Positions 1 through 5,837 of a DNA stretch of 7,335 nucleotides are shown here, in pieces. The DNA is from DASYUM01 sp036001225. Lineage in GTDB: Bacteria > Methylomirabilota > Methylomirabilia > Rokubacteriales > DASRDR01. The notes under the pieces were generated by a model that saw only the letters and a program-made list of their open reading frames with translations, was not told the DNA's origin and did no database searches. Position 1 is the stretch's first letter; the number at the start of each line of letters is the position of its first letter. The position numbers were made by a program, and so were the translations under genes. The stretch covers positions 1 through 7,335 of the forward strand of contig DASYUM010000124.1 in NCBI GenBank assembly GCA_036001225.1. Reading direction: 5' to 3'.

Positions 1-28
1 GCCCTCTCCCCCGAGGGGAGAGGGAGAG
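1..28. repeat. CCCTCTCCCC hairpin repeat, copy A (cut by the window edge)
   Basis: Positions 2-11 (CCCTCTCCCC) and 15-24 (GGGGAGAGGG) form a perfect 10-bp stem with a CGA loop, followed by AGAG. The same unit, stem, loop and AGAG tail recur at 6168-6207. It lies 9 bases past the stop codon of the minus-strand solute-binding gene, so it could act as a 3'-end structure for that transcript. No T-run follows on either strand, so a classical intrinsic terminator is not shown. The left flank is outside the window. Confidence 0.75.
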
Positions 29-37
29 ACATCGAGG

Positions 38-1366
38 CTAGCCCTCGGTCTTGTTCAGCAGCTCCTGGAACTCCTTCTGGGCCTGGGCCAGCACCTGGGC
101 CGCCGGCGCGCCCTCGATGGCCCGCTGGATCGCCACCCCGACGATGTCGCGGTACTCGGTGACTCCCACGATCTCCGGCAGGCCGAGGCGTCCGATCTTC
201 ATGGACTCCTGGTAGGCGTCATACCAGTCGGCCGGCATCTTGGGCTTGGCCTTCACCTCGGGGTGGCTCCAGGGCGATGTGCGTCCCACGCCGACGCCGG
301 CCAGGAGCTCGCGGACCGCATTCTGCTTGTTGGTCGCCCACTGGACAAAGAGGTAGGCGGCGTCCTTGTTGCGGCTCTGCGCCGAGACCGCCATGCCGGT
401 CCCGAACATCGTGGCGATGTGACCGCCCGGCCCCGCCGGCAGCGTCGTGTACCCCACCTTGCCCACGACCTTCGACTTGGTCGGGTCCTCGAACTGGTTG
501 GCGAAGTTGACGCCGTCCCAGTAGAGGGCGACCTGGCTCTGCATGAAGGCCGCCGAGCACTCGTACCAGTTGAAGTTGATGACCCCGGGGGGCCCGAAGC
601 GTCGGACCATGCTCGCGTAGTACTCGAGGGCGGCCACCGCTACCGGCGTATCCAGCGAGGCCTTGCCGTCCTTGGTCATGAAGTTCCCGCCCATCGCGAA
701 GAGCACGATGCTCCACTGCGGGGCGTTGGCGTTCTTGAGCCCGCGGGAGACGAAGCCGTAAAGGCCGGGCGGCGCGTGGAACTGAGCGGCGTGAGCTTCC
801 AGCTCGGCGAGCGTCTTCGGGGGCTTGAGGTTCTTCTGGGCGTAGAGGTCCTTCCGGTAGAAGAGAACGTGGGGATCCACGAAGGCCGGCAGCGCCGACA
901 GGCTGCCGTCGGGCTGGGTCAGGAGGGACTTCGTCCCGGCCGGGACGTCGTTCCAGTCGTAGTCGGGGCTCGTCAACGTCCGGTCGTCGAGATACCGGTT
1001 GAGAGGCTGATACCAGCCGGCCTTCCAGAACCGCTTCTTCTCGACGTGGAGCGAGGTGAAGAAGGCGTCGATGCCGCTCGAGCCGCCGGTCATCTCCACC
1101 GTGAGCTTCTGGCGGGCCTGGATCTCCGGCAGCGTCTCCCACTTCACCGTCATCCCGGTCAGCGACTCGAACTCGGGGATGTTCTTCTCCAGCACCTCGA
1201 CCCAGGGATGCTTGGTGAGCAGGAGGAAGAGCTCCTTGCCCTGGAAGCGCTTCCAGGTGAAGCCCTGGGCGCGGGCCGGCGTCCACACGAAGGGGCCGGT
1301 GGCGGCCCCGGCCAGGGCGGCGCCACCGAGCCGAAGGATGTCGCGGCGCGAGGGAATGCCAGCCAT
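38..1366 (-). CDS. ABC transporter extracellular solute-binding protein (family 1), Tat-exported, downstream paralog
   Basis: A 442-residue periplasmic or surface receptor that would capture a solute and deliver it to an ABC permease. Residues 6-8 (SRR) followed by DILRL form a twin-arginine motif. A hydrophobic Gly/Ala-rich stretch and an A-R-A signal-peptidase site at 31-33 follow, so export is predicted to be folded, through Tat. The mature part has the family-1 (COG1653, UgpB/MalE-like) pattern: VLFYRKDLY at about 167-175, then LKPPKT at about 180-185. The ligand cannot be deduced; sugars, polyols and sugar phosphates are usual for the family. The ATG lies one base after the stop of the upstream paralog (TGAGATG), with GGAGGG six bases before it inside that gene's last codons, so translational coupling is expected. 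It is about two-thirds identical to its neighbour by eye, highest near the C terminus; both end LLNKTEG. Family confidence is high, substrate unknown. Confidence 0.93.
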   Translation of the reverse strand: MAGIPSRRDILRLGGAALAGAATGPFVWTPARAQGFTWKRFQGKELFLLLTKHPWVEVLEKNIPEFESLTGMTVKWETLPEIQARQKLTVEMTGGSSGIDAFFTSLHVEKKRFWKAGWYQPLNRYLDDRTLTSPDYDWNDVPAGTKSLLTQPDGSLSALPAFVDPHVLFYRKDLYAQKNLKPPKTLAELEAHAAQFHAPPGLYGFVSRGLKNANAPQWSIVLFAMGGNFMTKDGKASLDTPVAVAALEYYASMVRRFGPPGVINFNWYECSAAFMQSQVALYWDGVNFANQFEDPTKSKVVGKVGYTTLPAGPGGHIATMFGTGMAVSAQSRNKDAAYLFVQWATNKQNAVRELLAGVGVGRTSPWSHPEVKAKPKMPADWYDAYQESMKIGRLGLPEIVGVTEYRDIVGVAIQRAIEGAPAAQVLAQAQKEFQELLNKTEG

Positions 1367-1367
1367 C

Positions 1368-2720
1368 TCAACCCTCCGTCTTGTTCAACAGCTCCTGGAA
1401 CTCCCGGTGGGCGTCGGCCACGACCTGCGCCGAGGACGCCCCTTCGATCGCCCGCTGGATGGCGACCCCGATGATGTCCCGGTACTCGGTGACGCCCACG
1501 ATCTCGGGCAGCCCGGGCCGCCCGATCTTGAGCGACTCGAGATACGCGTCGTACCACTCCTGCGGCATCTTGGGCTTGGCCTTCACCTCGGGGTTGGTCC
1601 AGGCCGAGGCCCGGCCGACGCCGACGCCGGCCAGCAGCTCGCGCACCGCGTTCTGCTTGTTGGTGGACCAGGCGCAGAACAGGTAGGCGGCTTCCTTGTT
1701 CCGGCTCTGGGCCGAGACCGCCATGGCGTTGGTGAACGTGCAGGTGTGGTGGCCCCCGGGGCCGGCCGGCAGCACGGCGTAGCCGACCTTCCCGGCGATC
1801 TTCGACTTGGCCGGGTCCTCGAACTGGTTGGCGAAGTTCACGCCGTCGAAGTAGATGCCGACCTGGCCCTGCATGAAGGCCGAGCTGCACTCGTACCAGT
1901 TGAAGTTCACCACGCCCGGCGGGCCGTAGCGGCGGAGCATCCCGGCGTAGGTGTCCATCGTCTTGACCCACTCGGGGGTGTTCAGCGCCGACTTCCCATC
2001 CTTGGTGAGATAGTCGCCGCCGTGCACGAAGAGCATGTAGGCCCACGGCGTCGCGTTGGCGTTCTTGAGGCCGCGGTACACGATGCCGTACATCCCGGGC
2101 GGGTTGTGGAATCCCTTGGCCTGCGATTCCATCTCGGCCACCGTCTTCGGGGGCCTCCAGCCCTTCTGGGCGTAGAGGTCCTTCCGGTAGAAGAGGACGA
2201 AGGGGTCCACGAAGGTCGGGATGCCGCTGATCGTCTTGTCGGGCTGGAGGACGGCCGCCTTGGCGCCGGGGACGATGTCGTTCCAGTCGAAGTCGGGCGG
2301 CGTCAGCGTGCGGTCCTCGAGGAAGCTGTTGAGCGGCTGGTACCAGCCCGATTTCCAGAACCGCCGCTTCTCGACGTGCGTGCTGGAGTGGAAGCCGTCC
2401 ACGCCGCCCGAGCCGCCCGTCATCTCGATGATGAGCTTCTGCCGGCCCTGGACCTCGGGGAGCACCTCGTACTTCACCTTCATTCCCGACAGCGACTCGA
2501 ATTCAGGGATGTGGGTGACCATTTCGTCGACCCACGGGTGCTTGTAGAAGAGGAAGAACAGCTCCTTGCCCTGGAAGCGCTTCCAGTTGAAGCCCTGGGC
2601 GCGGGCCGGCGTCCACACGAAGGGCCCGCTGGCGGCCCCCGCCAGCGCGGCGCCGCCGAGCCGGAGGACCGCGCGTCGGGAAAGACGTGGAGTGAAGGTC
2701 CGCGGGCGAGGGTCGGACAT
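1368..2720 (-). CDS. ABC transporter extracellular solute-binding protein (family 1), Tat-exported, upstream paralog
   Basis: A 450-residue solute receptor, first gene of the minus-strand pair. The N terminus is MSDPRPRTF, then SRR at 14-16 followed by AVLRL (twin-arginine motif), a Gly/Ala-rich hydrophobic segment, and an A-R-A cleavage site at 39-41. The start at 2720 is chosen because AAGGAGGA sits five bases upstream and the Tat motif then lies near the N terminus; the same frame is open far upstream, but that part is antisense to the PLP-enzyme gene. The mature protein shares with its neighbour the blocks WKRFQGKELF, IPEFESL, YRKDLYAQK, RGLKNANA, GPPGV, NWYECS, GVNFANQFEDP and NKQNAVRELLAGVGVGR. 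The middle is more divergent, so the two may bind related but different ligands. No permease or ATPase is in the window; partners could lie beyond the left edge or elsewhere. Confidence 0.93.
   Translation of the reverse strand: MSDPRPRTFTPRLSRRAVLRLGGAALAGAASGPFVWTPARAQGFNWKRFQGKELFFLFYKHPWVDEMVTHIPEFESLSGMKVKYEVLPEVQGRQKLIIEMTGGSGGVDGFHSSTHVEKRRFWKSGWYQPLNSFLEDRTLTPPDFDWNDIVPGAKAAVLQPDKTISGIPTFVDPFVLFYRKDLYAQKGWRPPKTVAEMESQAKGFHNPPGMYGIVYRGLKNANATPWAYMLFVHGGDYLTKDGKSALNTPEWVKTMDTYAGMLRRYGPPGVVNFNWYECSSAFMQGQVGIYFDGVNFANQFEDPAKSKIAGKVGYAVLPAGPGGHHTCTFTNAMAVSAQSRNKEAAYLFCAWSTNKQNAVRELLAGVGVGRASAWTNPEVKAKPKMPQEWYDAYLESLKIGRPGLPEIVGVTEYRDIIGVAIQRAIEGASSAQVVADAHREFQELLNKTEG
1372..1377 (-). promoter_or_regulatory. 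Shine-Dalgarno site for the downstream solute-binding gene, inside the upstream gene
   Basis: On the minus strand GGAGGG lies six bases before the ATG at 1366 and is part of the Thr-Glu-Gly codons that end the upstream paralog. It fixes the start of the downstream gene and means ribosomes finishing the first gene are positioned to re-initiate. Confidence 0.7.
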
Positions 2721-2725
2721 TGCCG

Positions 2726-2733
2726 TCCTCCTT
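2726..2733 (-). promoter_or_regulatory. Strong Shine-Dalgarno site of the first solute-binding gene
   Basis: Minus-strand AAGGAGGA, five bases from the ATG at 2720. It is the longest match to the anti-Shine-Dalgarno sequence seen in the window and decides the start codon within a much longer open frame. Confidence 0.8.
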
Positions 2734-2750
2734 CGGTGGTGACTTTCCGC

Positions 2751-2779
2751 TTGGCAAGGGACCGAGTGGCCTGTAGTCT
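2751..2779 (+). promoter_or_regulatory. Weak candidate promoter for the PLP-enzyme/hydrolase pair
   Basis: TTGGCA at 2751-2756 and TAGTCT at 2774-2779 are separated by 17 bases and point toward the gene at 2838. This -10 occupies nearly the same bases as the -10 of the opposing minus-strand promoter. If both are real they would compete for polymerase. The match to consensus is modest. Confidence 0.3.
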
Positions 2780-2803
2780 CAACCAGTCGCCGGGGGGTGT
2801 CAA
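2775..2803 (-). promoter_or_regulatory. Candidate sigma-70 promoter for the solute-binding pair
   Basis: On the minus strand an exact TTGACA (2803-2798) is followed after 17 bases by GAGACT (2780-2775), which matches the -10 consensus at three of six positions. Transcription would begin near 2768 and leave a leader of about 48 bases before the ATG at 2720. The exact -35, correct spacing and intergenic position support it; the -10 is weak, so an activator may be needed. No clear operator dyad was found. Confidence 0.5.
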
Positions 2804-2837
2804 GCCGCCCGCCTCTCCAGACATAAGGAGTCCCGTC

Positions 2838-3947
2838 ATGACCCGTCCGCCCGCCGACGTCGGCACGCTCGCCGCCGACATCGATACGCCCGCGCTGGTG
2901 GTGGACCTCGACGCCTACGAGCGGAACCTGGATCGGCTGGCCCGCGACTTCGCCGGCCGGGCCGTCCGGCTGCGTCCGCATTCCAAGACCCACAAGTGCC
3001 CCGTGGTGGCGCTGCACCAGGTGGCCCGGGGCGCGGTCGGCGTCTGCTGCCAGAAGGTGAGCGAGGCGGAGGCGATGGTCTACGGCGGCGTGCGGAACGT
3101 CCTGGTCAGCAACGAGATCGTGGGGCCCGGGAAGATCGCCCGGCTGGTCGGGCTGGCCAAGCAGGCCGAGGTGGCCGTCTGCGTGGACGACCCCGACAAC
3201 GTCCGCCAGCTCGATGACGCGGCCACCGCCTTCGGCGTGCGGCTGCCGGTCCTCGTCGAGATCAACATCGGCATGAACCGCTGCGGCGTCGAGCCCGGCG
3301 AGCCGGCCGTCGCCCTGGCCAAGCTGGTCGCCGGCTGCCGGGGGCTCCGCTTCGCCGGCCTCCAGGCCTACCACGGCCGGGCCCAGCACATCCAGGACCT
3401 CGCCAAGCGGCGCGAGGTCATGGAGACCGCCATCGATCACGTGCGGGACACTGTCGAGCGCCTCCGCCGGAGCGGGCTGGCCTGCGAGACGGTGTCGGGC
3501 GCCGGGACCGGCACCTATCGCTTCGAGGCGGCCAGCGGGCTCTACACCGAGATCCAGGCCGGCTCCTACGTCTTCATGGACGTGGACTACAAGCGGGTGG
3601 AGGGCTTCCCGGCCGAGTTCGAGAACGCGCTCTTCGTGCTGGCGACGGTGATGAGCCGCCCGGCGCCCGAGCGGGCGGTGGTGGACGCGGGGCTGAAGGC
3701 GCTCGCGGTGGATTCCGGCATGCCGGTGGTCCGCGGGAGATCTGACGTCGAGTTCCAGCGGGCATCCGACGAGCACGGTCTCCTCCGGCTGGGCGATCCG
3801 GCGGCCAAGCTCCGCGTCGGCGACAAGCTCTGGCTGATTCCGGGCCACTGCGACCCCACGATCAACCTCTACGACTGGTACGTCGCCGTCCGGGGCGACC
3901 GCGTCGAGGCGGTGTGGCCGATCACGGCCCGGGGTGCCGTGCTCTGA
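2838..3947 (+). CDS. PLP-dependent D-threonine aldolase / D-serine dehydratase family enzyme
   Basis: A 369-residue cytoplasmic fold-type III PLP enzyme of the alanine-racemase-like group (COG3616). In this family, members cleave D-threonine-type beta-hydroxy-D-amino acids to glycine and an aldehyde, or deaminate D-serine. The N-terminal barrel begins DTPALVVDLDAYERNL. RPHSKTHK at 46-53 gives the PLP Schiff-base lysine as Lys50. EINIGMNRCG and SGAGTGTYRFEA fit the cofactor-phosphate side of the barrel. Near the end PGHCDPTINLYD places His337, Cys338 and Asp339. Characterised D-threonine aldolases use a His-x-Asp metal pair here and animal D-serine dehydratase a His-x-Cys pair; the H-C-D spacing here favours the aldolase type, though it cannot exclude the other reaction. 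AAGGAG at 2825-2830 lies seven bases before the ATG. The last 34 bases overlap the next gene, suggesting one operon. It is divergent from the solute-binding genes. Confidence 0.88.
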   Translation: MTRPPADVGTLAADIDTPALVVDLDAYERNLDRLARDFAGRAVRLRPHSKTHKCPVVALHQVARGAVGVCCQKVSEAEAMVYGGVRNVLVSNEIVGPGKIARLVGLAKQAEVAVCVDDPDNVRQLDDAATAFGVRLPVLVEINIGMNRCGVEPGEPAVALAKLVAGCRGLRFAGLQAYHGRAQHIQDLAKRREVMETAIDHVRDTVERLRRSGLACETVSGAGTGTYRFEAASGLYTEIQAGSYVFMDVDYKRVEGFPAEFENALFVLATVMSRPAPERAVVDAGLKALAVDSGMPVVRGRSDVEFQRASDEHGLLRLGDPAAKLRVGDKLWLIPGHCDPTINLYDWYVAVRGDRVEAVWPITARGAVL

Positions 3948-4714
3948 GCTCGCCCAAGCGCCTGGCCACGGTCGCCGGAGCGCCGGCCGCCTACCTCGAG
4001 GCTGGCCGCGGCCGGCCGGTCGTCTTCGTCCACGGGGCCGGTGGGCGGGGCGAGGTCTGGCTGCCGCAGCTCGCCGGCCTCGCCGATGTGGCCCGGCTGG
4101 TGGCGGTGGACCTCCCGGGCCACGGGGGCAGCGAGGGCCGCGGCTGCCGGAGCGTGGACGACTACGCGGCCTGGCTCCTCGCGCTGCTGGCGGCCCTCGG
4201 GCTCGAGCGCGTGGTGCTGGTCGGCCACTCCATGGGCGGCGCCATCGCGCAGACGGTCGCGCTGGCCCAGCCCGAGCGGCTCGACGGCCTGGTCCTCGTC
4301 GGCACCGGGGCGCGCCTCCGCGTGCTCCCCCGGATCCTGGAGTTACTCCGGGACGACCCGCCGCGGGGGGCGAGCCTCATCGCGAGCCTCGCCTACAGCC
4401 CCCGTACGGCGCCTGGCGCGGTGATCGAGGCCGAGCGCGCCCTCGCCGCGACGCCGGCCCTGGTGACGCTGGGCGACTTCGGGGCCTGCGACCGCTTCGA
4501 CGTCATGGCGAAGCTCGGCGGCGTGCGCGTGCCGACCCTCGTGGTGGTCGGCCGCGACGACCGGCTGACTCCGCCCAAGTATGCCGGCTGGCTGGCCGCG
4601 ACCATCCCCGGCGCGCGGCTCGTCGAGGTCGAGGCCGCCGGCCACTTCCCCCAGCTCGAGCAGGCGGCGGCCGTCAACGCCGCCCTGCGGGCGTTCCTGG
4701 CGGCGCTTCCCTAG
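3914..4714 (+). CDS. Alpha/beta hydrolase fold protein
   Basis: A 266-residue cytoplasmic hydrolase with no signal peptide. The order of motifs is canonical: VVFVHGAGG at 36-44 (oxyanion HG), DLPGHGGS at 66-73, nucleophile elbow GHSMGG with Ser106, GRDDRLTPP with catalytic Asp216, and AAGHFPQLEQ with His244. The triad is therefore complete and the protein should be an active esterase, lactonase or C-C hydrolase; the substrate cannot be read from the sequence. A GTG at 3914 is the only standard start in the frame and lies 34 bases inside the upstream gene, with a weak GAGG four bases before it. A CTG at 3944, overlapping the upstream TGA, would also leave the whole domain intact. Co-transcription with the PLP enzyme is likely, perhaps handling an ester or product of the same pathway (inference). 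A hairpin starts just after the TAG stop. Confidence 0.88.
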   Translation: MADHGPGCRALSSPKRLATVAGAPAAYLEAGRGRPVVFVHGAGGRGEVWLPQLAGLADVARLVAVDLPGHGGSEGRGCRSVDDYAAWLLALLAALGLERVVLVGHSMGGAIAQTVALAQPERLDGLVLVGTGARLRVLPRILELLRDDPPRGASLIASLAYSPRTAPGAVIEAERALAATPALVTLGDFGACDRFDVMAKLGGVRVPTLVVVGRDDRLTPPKYAGWLAATIPGARLVEVEAAGHFPQLEQAAAVNAALRAFLAALP

Positions 4715-4717
4715 TTA

Positions 4718-4749
4718 CTTCGGAGGGGTGTCGTAACACCCCTCCGAGG
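4718..4749 (+). terminator. Hairpin H1 after the alpha/beta hydrolase (terminator-like)
   Basis: CGGAGGGGTGT (4721-4731) and ACACCCCTCCG (4736-4746) pair perfectly around a CGTA loop. Three more outer pairs, one of them G-U, extend the stem to 14. It begins four bases after the TAG. No U-run follows, so it would stabilise the 3' end or act with another factor rather than be a classical intrinsic terminator. Confidence 0.6.
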
Positions 4750-4770
4750 CCTCCCCAGGAGAAAAGAAGG

Positions 4771-4817
4771 GCGCGGCAGGACGTCGCGGGGCTGGGGCCC
4801 CGCCGTCCGAGGCGCGC
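4771..4817. other. Hairpin H2, present only in copy 1 of the repeat
   Basis: GCGGGGC (4786-4792) pairs with GCCCCGC (4797-4803) around TGGG. GGACG (4779-4783) pairs with CGTCC (4804-4808) after a two-base bulge, and GCGCG/CGCGC (4771-4775/4813-4817) can close the base. It lies in the segment missing from copy 2. Its role is unknown. Confidence 0.6.
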
Positions 4818-4830
4818 GAACCCAAAGATG

Positions 4831-4849
4831 GCGCGGGCAAAGCCCGCGC
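4831..4849. other. Hairpin H3 of repeat copy 1
   Basis: GCGCGGGC and GCCCGCGC form a perfect 8-bp stem with an AAA loop. The equivalent in copy 2 is GCGGCGGC/GCCGCCGC with the same loop read in the same orientation, so two base pairs have changed together. Confidence 0.65.
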
Positions 4850-4905
4850 TCGGAGCGGACCACCGCCCGCGGGAGGTTCAGCTTCAGCCGGCGCGTGGTT
4901 CTCCC

Positions 4906-5002
4906 GACGGAGTTCCGATTCGTGGGTAAGGGCCGTCGCGACGAGGCCCGTCTCGCGGACAGCCGATAGACTAGCTCGGCCGGTTCTGCTATTTTTTTCG
5001 CC
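4906..5002. other. Rest of the hydrolase-phosphatase spacer, with a T7 tract at its end
   Basis: No gene is supported here. The notable feature is seven T residues at 4992-4998, four bases before the phosphatase GTG, in otherwise very GC-rich DNA. TAGACT at 4967-4972 resembles a -10 element but has no convincing -35. No Shine-Dalgarno site precedes the phosphatase start. Confidence 0.5.
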
Positions 5003-5770
5003 GTGAAGCTCGAGGCCCACGGCCTGACCGATCCCGGGCGCAAGCGGAAGGGCAACGAGGACTCGATGGGCCTCGATCCGGCCCTCGGCCTCGCCATCGT
5101 CGCCGACGGCATGGGGGGCCACCAGTCGGGCGAGGTCGCCTCCCAGCTCGCCGTGGAAAAGATCCGCGACTTCGTCGCCCGCGCGCACCAGGATCGCGAT
5201 CTGACCTGGCCGTTCGGGATCGACGCCGCGCGCTCGTTCGAAGCCAACTGCCTCAGCACCGGCATCAAGCTCGCCAACCAGGCGGTGTTGGGGGCCGCGG
5301 CCGGCCGGGCCGAGCTGACGGGCATGGGCACGACCGTGGTCGCGGTCCTCGCCCGCGAGGGGCATCTCCACTACGCGGGGGTCGGGGACAGCCGGGCGTA
5401 CCTGCTGCGGGGCGGGCAGCTCCACCAGCTCACCCGCGACGACTCCTGGCTGGAAGCGGCCGTCGCCCAGCAACTCATCGAGGCGCGCGATCTCCACGAG
5501 CATCCGTTCCGCCACGTCCTGACCAAGGCCGTCGGTCTCCAGGAGGAGCTCGACTTCGAGATCGGCGACCTGCCGCTCGAGGCCGGTGACCGCGTGTTGC
5601 TCTGCTCGGACGGGCTCACCACCGCGCTCTCCGACGAGCAGATCCAGGCCGTCCTGGGCGCCAACCAGCGCGACCTGCCGAGCGCCTGCCAGGCGCTGAT
5701 CGCCGCCGCCAACGAGGCCGGCGGTCCGGACAACGTCACCGTGATCATGCTTCGTCACGGGCCCGGCTAG
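5003..5770 (+). CDS. PP2C-family (PPM) serine/threonine protein phosphatase
   Basis: A 255-residue soluble metal-dependent phosphatase that would remove phosphate from Ser/Thr in proteins, usually opposing an Hanks-type kinase (PrpC/Stp type). All main PPM motifs are present in order: KGNED with Asp20, VADGMGGH with Asp35-Gly36, GMGTTVV, GVGDSRAYLLR, LTRDDSW, CSDGLT with Asp203 and GGPDNVTVI with Asp243. Asp20, Asp35, Asp203 and Asp243 are the expected metal ligands, so it should be active. Length is normal for the minimal bacterial form: no membrane anchor, FHA or sensor domain. The GTG start is forced: a stop occurs in frame at 4967 and the next Met (22) is beyond the first motif. There is no Shine-Dalgarno site; a T7 tract precedes the start. 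No partner kinase is in the window. The cupin gene follows after 67 bases and is probably co-transcribed. Confidence 0.93.
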   Translation: MKLEAHGLTDPGRKRKGNEDSMGLDPALGLAIVADGMGGHQSGEVASQLAVEKIRDFVARAHQDRDLTWPFGIDAARSFEANCLSTGIKLANQAVLGAAAGRAELTGMGTTVVAVLAREGHLHYAGVGDSRAYLLRGGQLHQLTRDDSWLEAAVAQQLIEARDLHEHPFRHVLTKAVGLQEELDFEIGDLPLEAGDRVLLCSDGLTTALSDEQIQAVLGANQRDLPSACQALIAAANEAGGPDNVTVIMLRHGPG

Positions 5771-5789
5771 GAGCAGTCGCATCAACGAA

Positions 5790-5817
5790 GCGCAGCGTGA
5801 CGCCGAGCCGCCGCGCG
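5790..5817 (-). repeat. Possible short third copy of the repeat tail
   Basis: Read on the minus strand, these 28 bases match the minus-strand reading of 6216-6243 in copy 2 at 22 of 28 positions without gaps, including TCGGC, TCAC and TGCGC blocks. Most differences are C/T. In GC-rich DNA this could be chance, so the call is tentative. Confidence 0.35.
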
Positions 5818-5837
5818 GGGAAAGTTCCGCTTCGGCC

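Larger units (their letters stand above)
4715..4905 (+). repeat. Structured intergenic repeat, copy 1
   Basis: This starts at the base after the hydrolase stop. It matches, in opposite orientation, positions 6336-6201, which start right after the protease stop. Shared blocks in order are: TTnCTT; hairpin H1 (4718-4749); GAGGCCTC then CAGGAGAAAA; hairpin H3 with an AAA loop (4831-4849); GAGCGGACCA; and a looser GGTTC(A/G)GC...GCGCG...CTCCC tail. About 64 bases (4766-4830) are present only in this copy. H1 and H3 differ between copies by paired changes that keep the stems. No open frame is conserved across the copies. It resembles a REP/MITE-like or 3'-end element; the family was not recognised. 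Confidence 0.75.

Noticed and set aside
1056..2837. Long plus-strand open frame antisense to both solute-binding genes and continuous with the PLP-enzyme gene
   Set aside because: The opposite strand encodes clear receptor families with Tat signals and ribosome sites. The plus-strand translation is low-complexity, with no motif, and the PLP enzyme has its own Shine-Dalgarno and ATG at 2838.
2721..3848. Upstream extension of the first solute-binding gene on the minus strand
   Set aside because: It would be antisense to the PLP-enzyme gene and would bury the Tat signal mid-protein. AAGGAGGA before the ATG at 2720 settles the start.
3934..4929. 331-codon plus-strand frame overlapping the hydrolase in another frame
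   Set aside because: The hydrolase frame has the full catalytic triad; the alternative is an Arg/Pro-rich shadow.
4962..4998. Intrinsic terminator ending in the T7 tract before the phosphatase
   Set aside because: The only stem nearby (GCCGA/TCGGC, 5 bp with a 9-base loop) is weak and ends about 11 bases before the T-run, too far for a normal intrinsic terminator.
4715..5002. A tRNA, small structured RNA gene or riboswitch in the spacer
   Set aside because: The hairpins do not form a cloverleaf, there is no TTCGA-type T-loop, and the repeat explains most of the structure. No known riboswitch core was recognised.
4715..5785. 356-codon minus-strand frame across the spacer and phosphatase
   Set aside because: It is a shadow of the phosphatase: all PPM motifs are on the plus strand, and the part in the spacer reads through the repeat hairpins.
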